A stretch of 64,000 nucleotides of DNA from Rickettsia felis URRWXCal2 (GCA_000012145.1 CP000053.1:310001-374000), one strand, 5' to 3'; positions 10,871 through 21,977 are shown, numbered from the stretch's first letter. Translations and numbers: made by a program. The notes: a model not told the origin generated them from the sequence alone.

Positions 10871-11223
10871 ATGAAAGATATAAGCTCTTGGAAAGAAAAG
10901 TTTGAAGTTTGCGTTTATGCTAAAAAATTACTTGATAAACTCGAAGATTTAAACACTAAAGTAAAAAATCCTGTTGATATAGAGGAGGTTAAAAAAGGCA
11001 TTTACTACGCTCGTAAATATCACGGTTCTCAAATGCGTCAATCAGGTGATCCTTATTATTCTCATCCGATTGAGGTGACGATTATGCTTGCGGAGTTTGT
11101 AGCTGAAGAAGTTCCTAAGCTTTTTACGACCATAATGCTACAAGCTGCTTTACTTCATGATACTATTGAGGATACAGAATTAACTGAAGAAATGATTAAC
11201 GACATTTTTGGAGCAGAGGTAGC
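10871..11223 (+). pseudogene. RelA/SpoT-type (p)ppGpp hydrolase, 5' part, cut by IS
   Basis: The translated product contains the HD hydrolase domain of SpoT-like proteins: RKYHGSQMRQSGDPYYSHPI and then LQAALLHDTIEDTELTEEMI, with the metal-binding HD pair. This family hydrolyses the alarmone (p)ppGpp. After GAEVA the frame runs into the tip of the IS21-family element at 11224, so about 117 residues are native and the rest up to 11293 is IS sequence. The continuation of spoT is not found at either IS copy in this window. Rickettsia genomes are known to carry several split spoT genes. Confidence 0.85.
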
Positions 11224-11310
11224 TGTCAACACCGGTCGAAAAATGATACAGATATTTAATAAGCATCGGCTGAAAAATGATACAGTATCATAAAAAAAAT
11301 TATCTGATAT

Positions 11311-13137
<1,827 letters not shown>

Positions 13138-13228
13138 TATTCATTACCTCCTTATCCAGAAGATATTACTTTAATACTGTATCAATTTTCATCCGTTGCT
13201 CTGTATCATTTTACTTCCGTTGCTAACA

Positions 13229-13762
13229 TGATTCAGGCTACGCTTAAGCCGCGTTATGTCTTATCCCCTACCCTTAATTAGTCAAATATTAGCCTTATTC
13301 CAATCAGCATTTTTCACACAATAAACTCGTATTCAAGCAGCCCAAGTTAATACTGTTTCCCCTTTACTATCAACTTTGTTTAATTCAGTAATACTCATTT
13401 CAGCAATTAATCTTTGAGCTTCTTCTATGTTTTTTGTTCTTATTGCTTCTATTAGCCTATCATATTGAGTTTGAAACCACCATTTAAGCATAATCTACTC
13501 CTTATTAAATTCTATAAATTTTAATATTTTGTTAAAATTGAGCTATAGACAGAATCATAGTAAGGAGTTTTAAGAATGCAATAGAAATTTAACTAAAAGT
13601 GTGAATAAATGAGTTGAGATTGATTTAAAGGATTTATTAGTGTATAGAGGGTTAGAGGAAATAATAGAACGTTTTAATAAATGATAATAATTACTTTTTT
13701 CAAGAGATTTATGAAGATAATAAAATTCTGATAAAAACTAAATTAAATAAAGAGTTAATAAA
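13229..13762. other. flank shared with the inverted copy; ankyrin fragment and proP upstream region
   Basis: This stretch is the non-IS part of the 2,644-base inverted duplication. It holds a short minus-strand ankyrin-type open frame (13333-13491) and the region upstream of the ProP-like gene. Outside these I see only AT-rich sequence. It is repeated inverted at 52128-52661. Confidence 0.8.
13333..13491 (-). pseudogene. N-terminal fragment of an ankyrin-type protein, copy 1
   Basis: A 52-codon open frame starts at 13491 after AAGGAG and begins MLKWWFQTQYDRLIEAIRTK. It ends NKVDSKGETVLTWAA and a TGA. The last residues look like the first half of an ankyrin repeat (D..G.T.L..AA), which suggests a longer ankyrin gene that has lost its remainder. 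An identical copy is at 52399-52557. Confidence 0.6.
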
Positions 13763-15040
13763 ATGTTAAACGCAAAGAATGTAAATAGTAATATCCCTTT
13801 AAAAGTAGCTTTATTTACTTCATTAGGGTCAGGTCTTGAATATTACGATTTTGTTATATATGGCATGATGGCTAAATATTTATCAGATATTTTCTTCTCT
13901 GTAAATGATAGTATAAGCAGTATGATTCAAACTTTTATAGTTTTTGCTGTAGGTTATTTGTTCAGACCGTTTGGAGGAACTATTATAGGAATGATAGCAG
14001 ATACTTATGGGCGAAAAAAAACATTTGTTGTGGTTATGCTAACAATGGGTTTTTCAACAATGGGAATAGGCTTACTACCTACCTATAATCAAATAGGAAT
14101 TATTGCCCCTATTGGATTATTAGTATGCCGTCTATGTCAAGGTATATCCTTAGGAGCTGAGTTACCTGGGGCTACTACCATTATTAGCGAGTATGCTCCT
14201 ACCGGTAAATTAGGTAGTGTAATGTTATCAAGTATTAGTATAGGTGCACTTATGGCTACAGCTATGGTAGCCACGTTAAATAAACTCTATAGTTATCAAG
14301 AAATTATTGAAGGGGCATGGCGAATACCTTTTATATGCGGGGGGATATTAGCTATAATTTCCTACTATATTCGTAAGAATATTAGTGAAACTCCTGAATT
14401 TTTACAAGAAAAGAATAGAGAACAAACTGACACTAATTTATTAATACCATTGAAATTATTACTATCACAAAACTTAGTTAATATAGCTATAGGATTAGGG
14501 CTAGTATTTTTTCATGCTAACCTAGTTATTATAAATTTATATTTTCCTGTTTATCTCAATAAATATTTTAATTATGAATTAGTTGATATTTATAGTAGTA
14601 TGACAATTAGTATGATCACCTCTTTTATATTTACCATTATTTTTGGTTGGTTGTCAGATTATGTTTCAAAGCTAAAAATTTTATTATGTTCTTTAATACT
14701 TTTTAGCATATTTTTATTTGTATCATTTGCTTTACTTAATAAGGGAACTTTTTGGTCATTACAAATATTTTTTATAATATATCAATTATTTATTTCTCTC
14801 TTCTTTACCAGCTATATGCCTATATTATCACGCTTATTTGCTACTAAAATGCGTTACACTGCTATAGCATTAATTTATAATAGTGCTTATTCCGTAGCAA
14901 GCTTTATTCCGGTTATAGCTTCTTATTTATTAGAACAATATAATTCTCCTTTAATTTTAGGTATTTTCTTTATAATAAGTATAGCTCTTTCACTTATTTC
15001 CGTTATCACAATACAAAATAAAAAAATAAATTATTATTAA
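13763..15040 (+). CDS. MFS transporter of the ProP (proline/betaine) type
   Basis: The 425-residue product has twelve hydrophobic segments and the metabolite:H+ symporter motifs GSGLEYYDFVIYGMMAKYLS at the N terminus, FRPFGGTIIGMIADTYGRKK (loop 2-3) and CRLCQGISLGAELPGA (TM4-5). These are typical of the ProP/ShiA-like MFS branch, of which Rickettsia encodes many paralogues; the substrate cannot be read from sequence. The first 35 codons and the upstream region lie in the inverted duplication, and a truncated copy is at 52023-52127. Confidence 0.88.
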   Translation: MLNAKNVNSNIPLKVALFTSLGSGLEYYDFVIYGMMAKYLSDIFFSVNDSISSMIQTFIVFAVGYLFRPFGGTIIGMIADTYGRKKTFVVVMLTMGFSTMGIGLLPTYNQIGIIAPIGLLVCRLCQGISLGAELPGATTIISEYAPTGKLGSVMLSSISIGALMATAMVATLNKLYSYQEIIEGAWRIPFICGGILAIISYYIRKNISETPEFLQEKNREQTDTNLLIPLKLLLSQNLVNIAIGLGLVFFHANLVIINLYFPVYLNKYFNYELVDIYSSMTISMITSFIFTIIFGWLSDYVSKLKILLCSLILFSIFLFVSFALLNKGTFWSLQIFFIIYQLFISLFFTSYMPILSRLFATKMRYTAIALIYNSAYSVASFIPVIASYLLEQYNSPLILGIFFIISIALSLISVITIQNKKINYY

Positions 15041-15130
15041 ATATGCTATAGAAGAATTGTGATTCTAAATTGAATATTATACATTATATAGTGAATTAAC
15101 TTGAGTTAGGAATAATTTCTACATCATTAG

Positions 15131-15372
15131 AACATTTACCTTAGAAATCAACCGGTTTTTTATTGTGTTTCTGCTGATTTATATGAAGTTATGATAGAAA
15201 TGATTGATGATATTGAGTTAGGTAGAATTATAGAGGAACGTAAAAATGATAAAAAATACCGGTAAATATTAATACCTTTTTAGAAAGTGCTAAAAAGGAA
15301 TGGAAAAAATTAGTACCGCTGCTTCTCCCAACCACACTAGATAGTTGGTAATCTTTATGAGAGTCGGATTTT
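15131..15372 (+). pseudogene. toxin-antitoxin relic (Phd/YefM-like and RelE-like fragments)
   Basis: From 15131 to 15265 an open frame without a start reads NQPVFYCVSADLYEVMIEMI followed by DDIELGRIIEER, resembling the end of Phd/YefM antitoxins (PVAVLVSADEYE...DIEL). Just after it, INTFLESAKKEWKKL resembles the beginning of RelE toxins (FLESALKEWKKL), and the rest is broken by stops. No intact gene remains. The family assignment is by eye. Confidence 0.45.
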
Positions 15373-15404
15373 AAGAAAAGTAGAAAATATAGAAATTGAA
15401 ACAA

Positions 15405-17525
15405 CTAGGAACGCCTAGCTGAATTTAATAACTCCTTATATAGTTTTTGATAAACTTTATTTTTAGGTGCGAGTTCTATAGCTTTATTGATATATTCTAT
15501 AGCTAAATCAGGCTTTTTAAGTTTATTTAAAGCTATAGCGTTATAATAATATGCATACGGGTAATCTGGATCTAGTTTTATGGATTTATCCAAATTTTCT
15601 ATTCCTTCTTCATACTGCTGCAATTTAATTAAAGCTAAACCCTTATTATAATATGCTGCATCGTCATCAGTAACTATTGCTAAAGCTTGATTAGAACAAT
15701 CTATAGCTTTAGGATATTTCTTTAATTTACAAAAAATATCAGCTTTATTTATATAAGCTGACGAATATGAAGGGTTTAATAAAATTACTTTATCATAATT
15801 CTCTAATGCTTCTTCATATCTTTTTAAATTATCTAATGTATACGCTTTGTCATAATAATGAACGTAATTAGCCGGATCAAGTTCAATTACTTTATTATAT
15901 GACTCTAATGCAGCTTCGTAGTTTTTAATATTATATAAGCAATCCCCTTTAGTAGAGTAGGTAGAAACTTTTAGGTCTAGTGCTTTAATTCCAAGTTCTA
16001 TTGCCTTATCATAATTTATTATTGCTGTTTTGTATCTTTTAAGATTGTAAGAAGCTAGAGCAATTTCATAATAGGTATATGCTTCGGCTTTACCTAGTTC
16101 AATAACTTTATTGAAATAATTTATAGCATTTTTATATTTAGCGAGTCTATTATATACCCAGCCTTTAGCGTAAGGTTTCCAATAATTTGGATCAATTCTT
16201 ATTGTTTTATCGAAAGCTTTGATAGCCTCTTCATATCTCATTAATTTTGCTAAAGCCTCACCTTTAGCATAGATAGCATTCCTATTTTTTGGGTCGATTC
16301 TTATTGCTTTATCAAAAACTTTGATAGCCTCTTCATATCTCATTAATTCGTTCAAAACCTGTCCCTTAGCAGAAAGAGTTCTTTCATCCTTAGAATCAAT
16401 TTTCAACGCTTCATTAAAAACTTCAATTGCTTCTTCATATCGTTCTAATTTTTTTAAACTTAAGGCTTTAAAATAATAAGTATAATTATCATATTGAGGA
16501 TAACTAAGAGCGTGATTATACGCCTCAATTGCCTTTTTATATTCTTTTAATCTATATAGTGCCTGACCTTTATAGTAATAAGATGAAATATCCGGCTCAA
16601 ACTTAATAGCTTTATTAAACTCCTTAACTGCTTCTTTATATCTTTTTAATTCATATAAACATCGACCTTTCAAATAATATAATTCAGCTTCAGTTGGCAT
16701 AAGATTAATAGCCATATTGAAAGCTTCAATTGCTTCCTCATATTTTTTATTGAGGCGTAACATTGATCCTTTATTAAAATAACCGTAAGGTTCTAGAGAA
16801 TCAATCTCAATAATTTTATCACAACATTCTATTGCCTCATCATATTTATAAAGCTCTGATAATATCCAGCCTTTTTTATGATAAAATTCAATCTCATTTG
16901 GATTAATTTCAATTGCTTTATTAATATCAATAAGTGCTTTTTCTTTTTCACCTATATCAATTAAAGCCTTAGCTCTATCAAAATATAGTTCAGAATAATT
17001 GGGATTTATTTCCAAAGCTTTATTATACATATGGACCATTTCATCAAATTTACCCAATTTTTCTAAAGATATTGCTTTATTAGCGTAAGCTTTAATATCA
17101 GTAGGATCAAGTTCAATAGCTTTATCCAAAACACTAAGTGCTTTTCTATATTTTCCCCAATTATTTAGAGTCCATCCTTTATTAATAAAAGTTAGAACAT
17201 CCAGCGAGTCAAGCTTTAAGGCTTGATCATAACTCTTTATTGCTTCCTCATAGAGACCTAAAATACTTAAAACTATACCTCTATTATCATAATAACCTGA
17301 TATTTTGGGATTGATTTTTATAGCTGTATCTAAAACTTCTAAAGCTTCTTCAATTCTACAAAGTTGCTTTAAAGCAAAAGCTTTATTACTATAAGCTGAG
17401 CTTAAAAATGGGTCTTGATTTAAAACTTTATCAAAATACTTTATCGCCGTTTCATACTTTTCTTCCTCAAGACATAATAAGGCTTTGTCAAAGTTTTTAT
17501 CTAGTTTGTTGTTAGAATTAGACAT
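15405..17525 (-). CDS. tetratricopeptide (TPR) repeat protein, 706 residues
   Basis: Nearly the whole protein is built from about twenty TPR units of 34 residues with the pattern YEEAIEAFNEALKIDPKDERTLSAKG-like sequences; for example residues near the middle read RYEEAIKVFDKAIRIDPKNR. There is no signal peptide, membrane segment or additional domain. TPR superhelices bind other proteins, so a scaffold or host-interaction role is possible but unproven. It is a single-gene unit on the minus strand. Confidence 0.85.
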   Translation of the reverse strand: MSNSNNKLDKNFDKALLCLEEEKYETAIKYFDKVLNQDPFLSSAYSNKAFALKQLCRIEEALEVLDTAIKINPKISGYYDNRGIVLSILGLYEEAIKSYDQALKLDSLDVLTFINKGWTLNNWGKYRKALSVLDKAIELDPTDIKAYANKAISLEKLGKFDEMVHMYNKALEINPNYSELYFDRAKALIDIGEKEKALIDINKAIEINPNEIEFYHKKGWILSELYKYDEAIECCDKIIEIDSLEPYGYFNKGSMLRLNKKYEEAIEAFNMAINLMPTEAELYYLKGRCLYELKRYKEAVKEFNKAIKFEPDISSYYYKGQALYRLKEYKKAIEAYNHALSYPQYDNYTYYFKALSLKKLERYEEAIEVFNEALKIDSKDERTLSAKGQVLNELMRYEEAIKVFDKAIRIDPKNRNAIYAKGEALAKLMRYEEAIKAFDKTIRIDPNYWKPYAKGWVYNRLAKYKNAINYFNKVIELGKAEAYTYYEIALASYNLKRYKTAIINYDKAIELGIKALDLKVSTYSTKGDCLYNIKNYEAALESYNKVIELDPANYVHYYDKAYTLDNLKRYEEALENYDKVILLNPSYSSAYINKADIFCKLKKYPKAIDCSNQALAIVTDDDAAYYNKGLALIKLQQYEEGIENLDKSIKLDPDYPYAYYYNAIALNKLKKPDLAIEYINKAIELAPKNKVYQKLYKELLNSARRS

Positions 17526-17645
17526 TAAAAATTACTTTTATGAAAAAACTTTTAAGTGTTTTACCTAATTTAAATAAGTATATATAATGAAAAAAATTAT
17601 ATAATGTTAATTATAAAGTCAATAATTTGCTTAGAATTGGTATAA

Positions 17646-17777
17646 TTAATATATCTGTTTAAATAAAATATCGATAGCATTCCCAAGTACCGCACCTTTA
17701 ATGCCGCCGCCAAAGCCCCCAAGCATAAGCCCGAAAGCTCCGCCGACTACAGGCAGTACTGTAACTAAGCCAAACAT
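17646..17777 (-). pseudogene. small glycine-rich open frame, possible tail-protein N terminus
   Basis: A 43-codon minus-strand open frame starts with MFGLVTVLPVVGGAFGLMLG and continues GGFGGGIKGAVLGNAIDILF. It is hydrophobic and glycine-zipper-like. Such sequence occurs at the N terminus of some phage and gene-transfer-agent tail proteins. Given the terminase and DUF2163 fragments on the same strand 0.7 kb away, I infer a possible relic of the same cluster. It could also be a small membrane peptide. Confidence 0.35.
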
Positions 17778-17815
17778 TTTATATTATTTCAATTTATAAT
17801 TACCACTAATAAGTA

Positions 17816-17843
17816 TTGACAAAGTATTTACATGTTATAAAAT
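17816..17843 (+). promoter_or_regulatory. candidate promoter of the BrnT-type toxin-antitoxin pair
   Basis: TTGACA (17816-17821), a 16-base spacer and TAAAAT (17838-17843) lie 27 bases before the antitoxin start at 17871. This fits a sigma-70 promoter and suggests that the pair is transcribed on its own. Confidence 0.5.
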
Positions 17844-17870
17844 AACAGTATCTAAAATATGGTAAATATT

Positions 17871-18122
17871 ATGAGCATCAAACTAGATCCTTACGAACAA
17901 GATATTGAAGATAATTTTGAGAAGCAGCAAAAAATTGATGATCCGGCTCTCATTGCATTACTTCAAAAAGCTGCAAAAGCACATCTTAATAACAAGCGAT
18001 CTATTACTATTAGGGTTGCAGAACATGATATTGAAGCAATAAAAATCAAAGCTTCTAAGCATGGCTTGCCTTATCAAACTTATCTTAACATGCTAATTCA
18101 TTCAGACGCTACTAAACTCTAA
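17871..18122 (+). CDS. antitoxin, CopG/ribbon-helix-helix-like
   Basis: The product (83 residues from 17871; an ATG at 17859 would add four) has the pattern ITIRVAEHDIEAIKIKASKH followed by GLPYQTYLNMLIHSDATKL. This matches the C-terminal ribbon-helix-helix part of antitoxins in BrnT/CopG-type systems. It lies seven bases before a toxin-like gene, so the two form an operon. The predicted role is to bind and neutralise that toxin and autoregulate. Confidence 0.75.
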   Translation: MSIKLDPYEQDIEDNFEKQQKIDDPALIALLQKAAKAHLNNKRSITIRVAEHDIEAIKIKASKHGLPYQTYLNMLIHSDATKL

Positions 18123-18128
18123 AATACC

Positions 18129-18413
18129 ATGACCAAATTTAGATATAATCATGAGAAGAATGCTAAATTATTACTTGAGCGAAATATAGGCTTTGACGAG
18201 ATAATTCAGTCAATTAATGACGGTAATTTGTTAGGAGCTAAATTACATCATGATCAAGAGAAATATAAGGGGCAGCAAATTCTTTATGTTAAAATAATTG
18301 ATCAAGTATATGCAGTGCCATTTGTAGAAGAAGAAGACAATACTATTTTTCTTAAAACTTTATACCCTAGTAGAAAAGCAAAAAAGGAATTTTTAGGTAA
18401 TAATACACAATAG
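18129..18413 (+). CDS. BrnT-like ribonuclease toxin
   Basis: The 94-residue product shows MTKFRYNHEKNAKLLLERNI followed by GFDEIIQSINDGNLLG, then QQILYVKIIDQVYAVPFVEE and a C-terminal FLKTLYPSRKAKKEFLG. This resembles small BrnT-type or DUF4258-like toxins (W/YN.EKN..L...RGI.FEEI ... VPFVE ... FLKTI.PSRKA.K.YL). It follows the antitoxin directly. The module lies between pieces of a decayed phage-like cluster and looks intact. Confidence 0.75.
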   Translation: MTKFRYNHEKNAKLLLERNIGFDEIIQSINDGNLLGAKLHHDQEKYKGQQILYVKIIDQVYAVPFVEEEDNTIFLKTLYPSRKAKKEFLGNNTQ

Positions 18414-18423
18414 TTGGTTTCTA

Positions 18424-18700
18424 ATTCATAGCTAACTTATCAATACCCGGTACATCAAGGCTCACCACGAAAATTTATAATATTATTAAACTTCACTATG
18501 CAAGTGCGGCTAGCTTTATCGCAGCCGGCAATTATAGTAAACTCATCGCCTGTACTAATCACAAAAGGCATCGGTAAAACTAAAGTGACTAATCTATTGC
18601 TAAAACTTTTTACTTCCATCTTTAAATCTATATTTTTGCTGCTTTGCCATAAAAACGTAACCATATGTAAGCTCACTGTTAATTTCGGTGGCGGTGCTAT
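18424..18700 (-). pseudogene. C-terminal fragment of a DUF2163 (BR0599-type) phage/GTA tail protein
   Basis: Read on the minus strand, the frame gives FLWQSSKNIDLKMEVKSFSN, then LVLPMPFVISTGDEFTIIAG followed by CDKASRTCIVKFNNIINFRG-EP. This matches the end of DUF2163 proteins (GD.FT..AGCDK...TC..KF.N..NFRG.P..PG.D). After GEP a stop intervenes, and DVPGIDKLAMN follows in another frame, so a frameshift is present near 18462. The family belongs to gene transfer agents and prophages of alphaproteobacteria. The upstream part of the gene is missing and replaced by the terminase gene. Confidence 0.7.
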
Positions 18701-19187
18701 TATGCTCGCTATTTTTTGTAATATCCTCTTCACCGCTATAATTACTGAGTTCTAACAAAGCTGCATGTATTTCTTTCTCAAGTAAATTAGATACTGCCAC
18801 AAAATCATTATCAAGAGCTATTATTTGTCTTGCTAGATTATTTGGAATTCCTAGCATCCTTGCTCTAAAAGCAAGTAACAGATTCAACCAAGTAAGTTCT
18901 ACTTCCGATATTGCTAAATACTTACCCTCTAATATGGCTACTTCAAGCTCTGCTTTATCTGCCTGAGCTTTCAATAACCGAAGCTTTTGAGTATGTAGAT
19001 TATTGTTGTTTTTACTGGAATTTTGTTGCTGTAAATACTTTTCATAAGCTCTAATACATCCCGCTAAATCATAATTGCCGGCTACCGGTTTTGGCAATAT
19101 ATCATTTTTTACTAACTGCTGAATCCTGCTAGTAGTTAAACTTAAGGCTTTGGCTATGTCGGGTAGTTTGTGATTGGCAATGTTCAC
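18600..19187 (-). pseudogene. phage terminase small subunit, Nu1-like, with fused out-of-frame tail
   Basis: The first approximately 165 residues have a Nu1/MerR-like winged helix (PDIAKALSLTTSRIQQLVKN) and the helical part LRLLKAQADKAELEVAILEG followed by KYLAISEVELTWLNLLLAFR. These are found in lambda Nu1-type terminase small subunits that recognise packaging sites. The last about 25 residues of the frame are DNA of the DUF2163 fragment read out of frame, so a deletion has joined the two genes. No terminase large subunit, portal or capsid gene is present nearby. Confidence 0.7.
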
Positions 19188-19245
19188 GATTTAAAGGAAT
19201 TTTTAAAGAAAAGGGACAATTTGTCCCTATAAGTTGTAGAAAATT

Positions 19246-20196
19246 TTAATTTATTTTAGCACTATTTTCTGTTGTCTCACCGGCTAATTTAAGCCCTAAT
19301 TCTTCAAAATTGGTTATCAGATCGTTAGATAAATTAAGCATGGCACTTTTATTATAAATATCAGGAGTTTCTACAATTTTAAATATTAAAGAGCGTTGTA
19401 AAGTACTGTAGGAGTTTATAGTTTTATTTAAATTCTGCACGCTTTCAACATCAATAAGATTTGAATTATCTTTTAAATAGTTTTGAAAATTATGTAATTC
19501 TTTTAAATGGTTTTAGAAAAATTTTGAATTCTCAGGCGTTATTGATATTTGCCAATCTAAAAATTCTTTTATGTCTTTAGTAGTAATATCTAGTTTACTA
19601 AAATCATTATCTTTACATGCTTTGACAAGTTGTAATAGAGCTTTTAATTTTATATTACCTGCCTGAATAAAACATTGAATAGGAGTCCAACCTAATAAAT
19701 TTTTTAACTCTATATCAGCACCATATTGAATTAGAAGTTTTGCTACATAAATTTCCTTAGAAGAAAAAAAATCTCGGTTTATGAGTATATGTAAAGGAGT
19801 ATTGCCGTCTTTATTTTGTATATTAGGATCTGCACCTTTTTCTAATAAGAATTGGGGTATATTATCATAAAGTACTTTTACGTCTTCAACAGAATAATGT
19901 AAGAATGTACAGCCATTATCTTTATTTTGACTATTAATATTAACGTCTTGGTCAAACGCAAGTTCAAAAAGTGGCTTTAACTGAACATCTTGGTAAAAAG
20001 GCAGAACTACTTTAAATCCATCAAATAAAATTTCTGGCGTAATATATGATGTTGAATTTAAAATATATGTTAGATAATTAAAAGGAATTTCTATATCCGT
20101 ATCTATAAGATCAAATTTTATTTCTTCATTTTCTTCTATAATATTATTTTGATTTACTGGGAACATAGAGTGCTTATATTTATTTTTTATAAGCAC
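19246..20196 (-). pseudogene. ankyrin-repeat protein interrupted by an in-frame stop
   Basis: The frame from 20196 encodes 227 residues with about three ankyrin repeats (GCTFLHYSVEDV..., KGADPNIQNKDGNTPLHILI, YGADIELKNLLGWTPIQCFI) and stops at a TAA at 19513-19515. The same frame then continues open to 19246 with 88 further codons (NHLKELHNFQNYLKDN...). A single nonsense change would therefore explain the split of a protein of about 316 residues. Ankyrin proteins of Rickettsia are often secreted effectors; no secretion signal is visible. Alternatively the short form is functional. Confidence 0.65.
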
Positions 20197-20584
20197 TCTT
20201 ATATACTAATTATTACTAAATAACAAGTTAATAATTTAAAGATTTTTTAAAGATTGAAATATTATAATTTAAAAATCTCTTACAAATTGCTGTGATCTAG
20301 CTATTTTCCTGTGAACACGAAATGGTAACGGGTTATATTTCGCTTTTTGCTCTTACAGGTTAAGCTAAAATCCTTATACTTATAAACATTTTACGTTCTC
20401 AATTCCTCAAACGAAGCGAAATGGTTGAAAAATCCTAACGCTAGTGGAGGTATGGGGTGGGGCGTTACCCACGGTAGCGTTTCGCAGGAAGTACCTTTTA
20501 AATTACAGACCCATAATTTTATGTAGATATATTATTACTATTAATATATAACTAATTTCTTAGTTATTATTTAGGAGAAATTAT
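20197..20584. other. non-coding region with hairpin elements
   Basis: No gene is recognised. A nested hairpin lies at 20308-20359: the outer arms CCTGTGAA and TCTTACAGG enclose CGAAAT paired with ATTTCG. Further on, GGCGTTACCCACGGTAGCG (about 20461-20480) is GC-richer than its surroundings. The stretch next to the following gene contains its ribosome binding site TTAGGAG. Confidence 0.5.
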
Positions 20585-20965
20585 ATGAAACTCAGTATAA
20601 GAATTAAAAGAGATACTGACTTAGGTAGAGAAAATGAACAAAAAATAATTTTAAAGCCAGGTTGTAAGTTCACCCTTGAGGAAGGAAGCTTTATTGACAT
20701 TGAAAATGACACCTTGTGTAACTCTTATGTACTTCTTGGTATGGTAGATCTACGAACAATAACTTTAGCACCGCATTCTAAGCTCTCTATTGAATCAAGC
20801 TCTATTGGATTTAAAAATGATGATTTAGTTAATTATGTACTTACTCCTGATGATAACGGTTCATACGTACTTACTCCTAATATGACTATACTTAATTTAT
20901 CTGGACTTAGGCTTGATTCAGACATACTTATTGGCAATACTGTACATACTCCATGGGAAGTATAA
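20585..20965 (+). CDS. hypothetical protein, 126 residues, possible beta-solenoid
   Basis: I do not recognise the family. The product is rich in short alternating hydrophobic strands (ITLAPHSKLSIESSSI, MTILNLSGLRLDSDILIGNT), suggesting a beta-helix-like fold similar in style to the end of the 54667-55790 gene. It has no signal peptide. A clear ribosome binding site (TTAGGAGAAATTAT) precedes the ATG, which supports it as a real gene in an otherwise decayed region. Confidence 0.5.
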   Translation: MKLSIRIKRDTDLGRENEQKIILKPGCKFTLEEGSFIDIENDTLCNSYVLLGMVDLRTITLAPHSKLSIESSSIGFKNDDLVNYVLTPDDNGSYVLTPNMTILNLSGLRLDSDILIGNTVHTPWEV

Positions 20966-21462
20966 AAATTATCTAGAGTACTATTTACTGTGCCGTGTCT
21001 AATTCATAGTTAAAACTCTCTGTGAATATTCTATCCCAGTGTTTATTAAAGGTGTTTAGTGCCATATCTTTAAAGCCGAGAAGCGTGCCTTTATATTGGC
21101 TTTAGGTGTTAAGCTATATAGAAGCTGCAACCTACCACCGCCTAACCGCTTATATAAATAAAACATAAAGTTTAATTGACTTTTTTGGGGAGTTATATAT
21201 AAAATTATACCCGAAGTAGCTAAGGCTATTTTGGGGCTTCAAAACCTCTTGTTACCATGGTGGGTATCTACCATTAAACGATACCATCCTCAACTATATT
21301 ACGGTTGGGGTGACGATAGGCATGTCCAGAGCTTAGAGTATTACTTTAAGCTTAAAACCTATTGTGAACTGTTGGTAACGGTTTTTTTGAACTCCCCGAC
21401 CACCAAGGATATGCTCTTCGGTGGTTAAAACTTAACTCAATTAAGTATAATGGGAGCAGAAT
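20966..21462. other. non-coding region with strong stem-loops
   Basis: No coding content is convincing. The frame at 21231-21428 has no family-like composition. Between 21250 and 21430 there are several hairpins: CCTCAAC/GTTGGGG around 21287-21310 with a nine-base loop, and ACCACC/GGTGGT at about 21401-21427. The segment could be a structured RNA or a decayed mobile element. Confidence 0.4.
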
Positions 21463-21930
21463 ATGACCACTCAAAACAATTTAATACCTCAATCAATCTT
21501 TTTATTAGAACCTCCTTATAATTCTAGAAGCCAAGAACTCACGACAGAAATTGCTGCTTATTGCGAAAAACATGAATTTGGCATGCTTGAAACATATTGA
21601 ATTTACAAATCCTTTTGATCATGAAAGTTTGCGTAAATTAGTAAAACTTGTAATAGCTAAGGAAATCAAACCTGTTACGGTTATAATTAACGGGCTTTCT
21701 ATTTATGAATCTATTAACAAAATATTATTGACAGTACTTGGTACACTTGAATTATCTGAGCTTATTAAAATTAGCACTTATTCGGTGACAAAAAATAGCA
21801 TATACTAAGGCATTTAAATAACGAAGAGCATAATCTTATAGCTAAAGCTATGATTTTTGCTGAACAATATGGGTTTGATGAATGGAAAAGATTTGAATCA
21901 ATATATCATAGAGCCGAAGCAAGTAATTAA
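21463..21930 (+). pseudogene. frameshifted small gene, possibly recombinase-like
   Basis: The ATG at 21463, after GGGAGC, starts MTTQNNLIPQSIFLLEPPYN... and stops at 21600. The sequence resumes in the next frame with IEFTNPFDHESLRKLVKLVI (to 21808) and then in the third frame with NNEEHNLIAKAMIFAEQYGF ending in TAA at 21928-21930. The arrangement of a cysteine-containing helix, RKLVKLV and a strand reminds me of the N-terminal domain of serine recombinases, but the catalytic pattern is absent, so this is a weak suggestion. Two frameshifts inactivate it. Confidence 0.45.
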
Positions 21931-21977
21931 TATCACTTAATTAAAATCAAATTAATTCAAATTAAATAGAGGTTAAA

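Noticed and set aside
21231..21428. 65-residue open frame MGLQNLLLPWW...
   Set aside because: The DNA is full of hairpins and the peptide looks random. There is no ribosome binding site, so I treat the region as non-coding.
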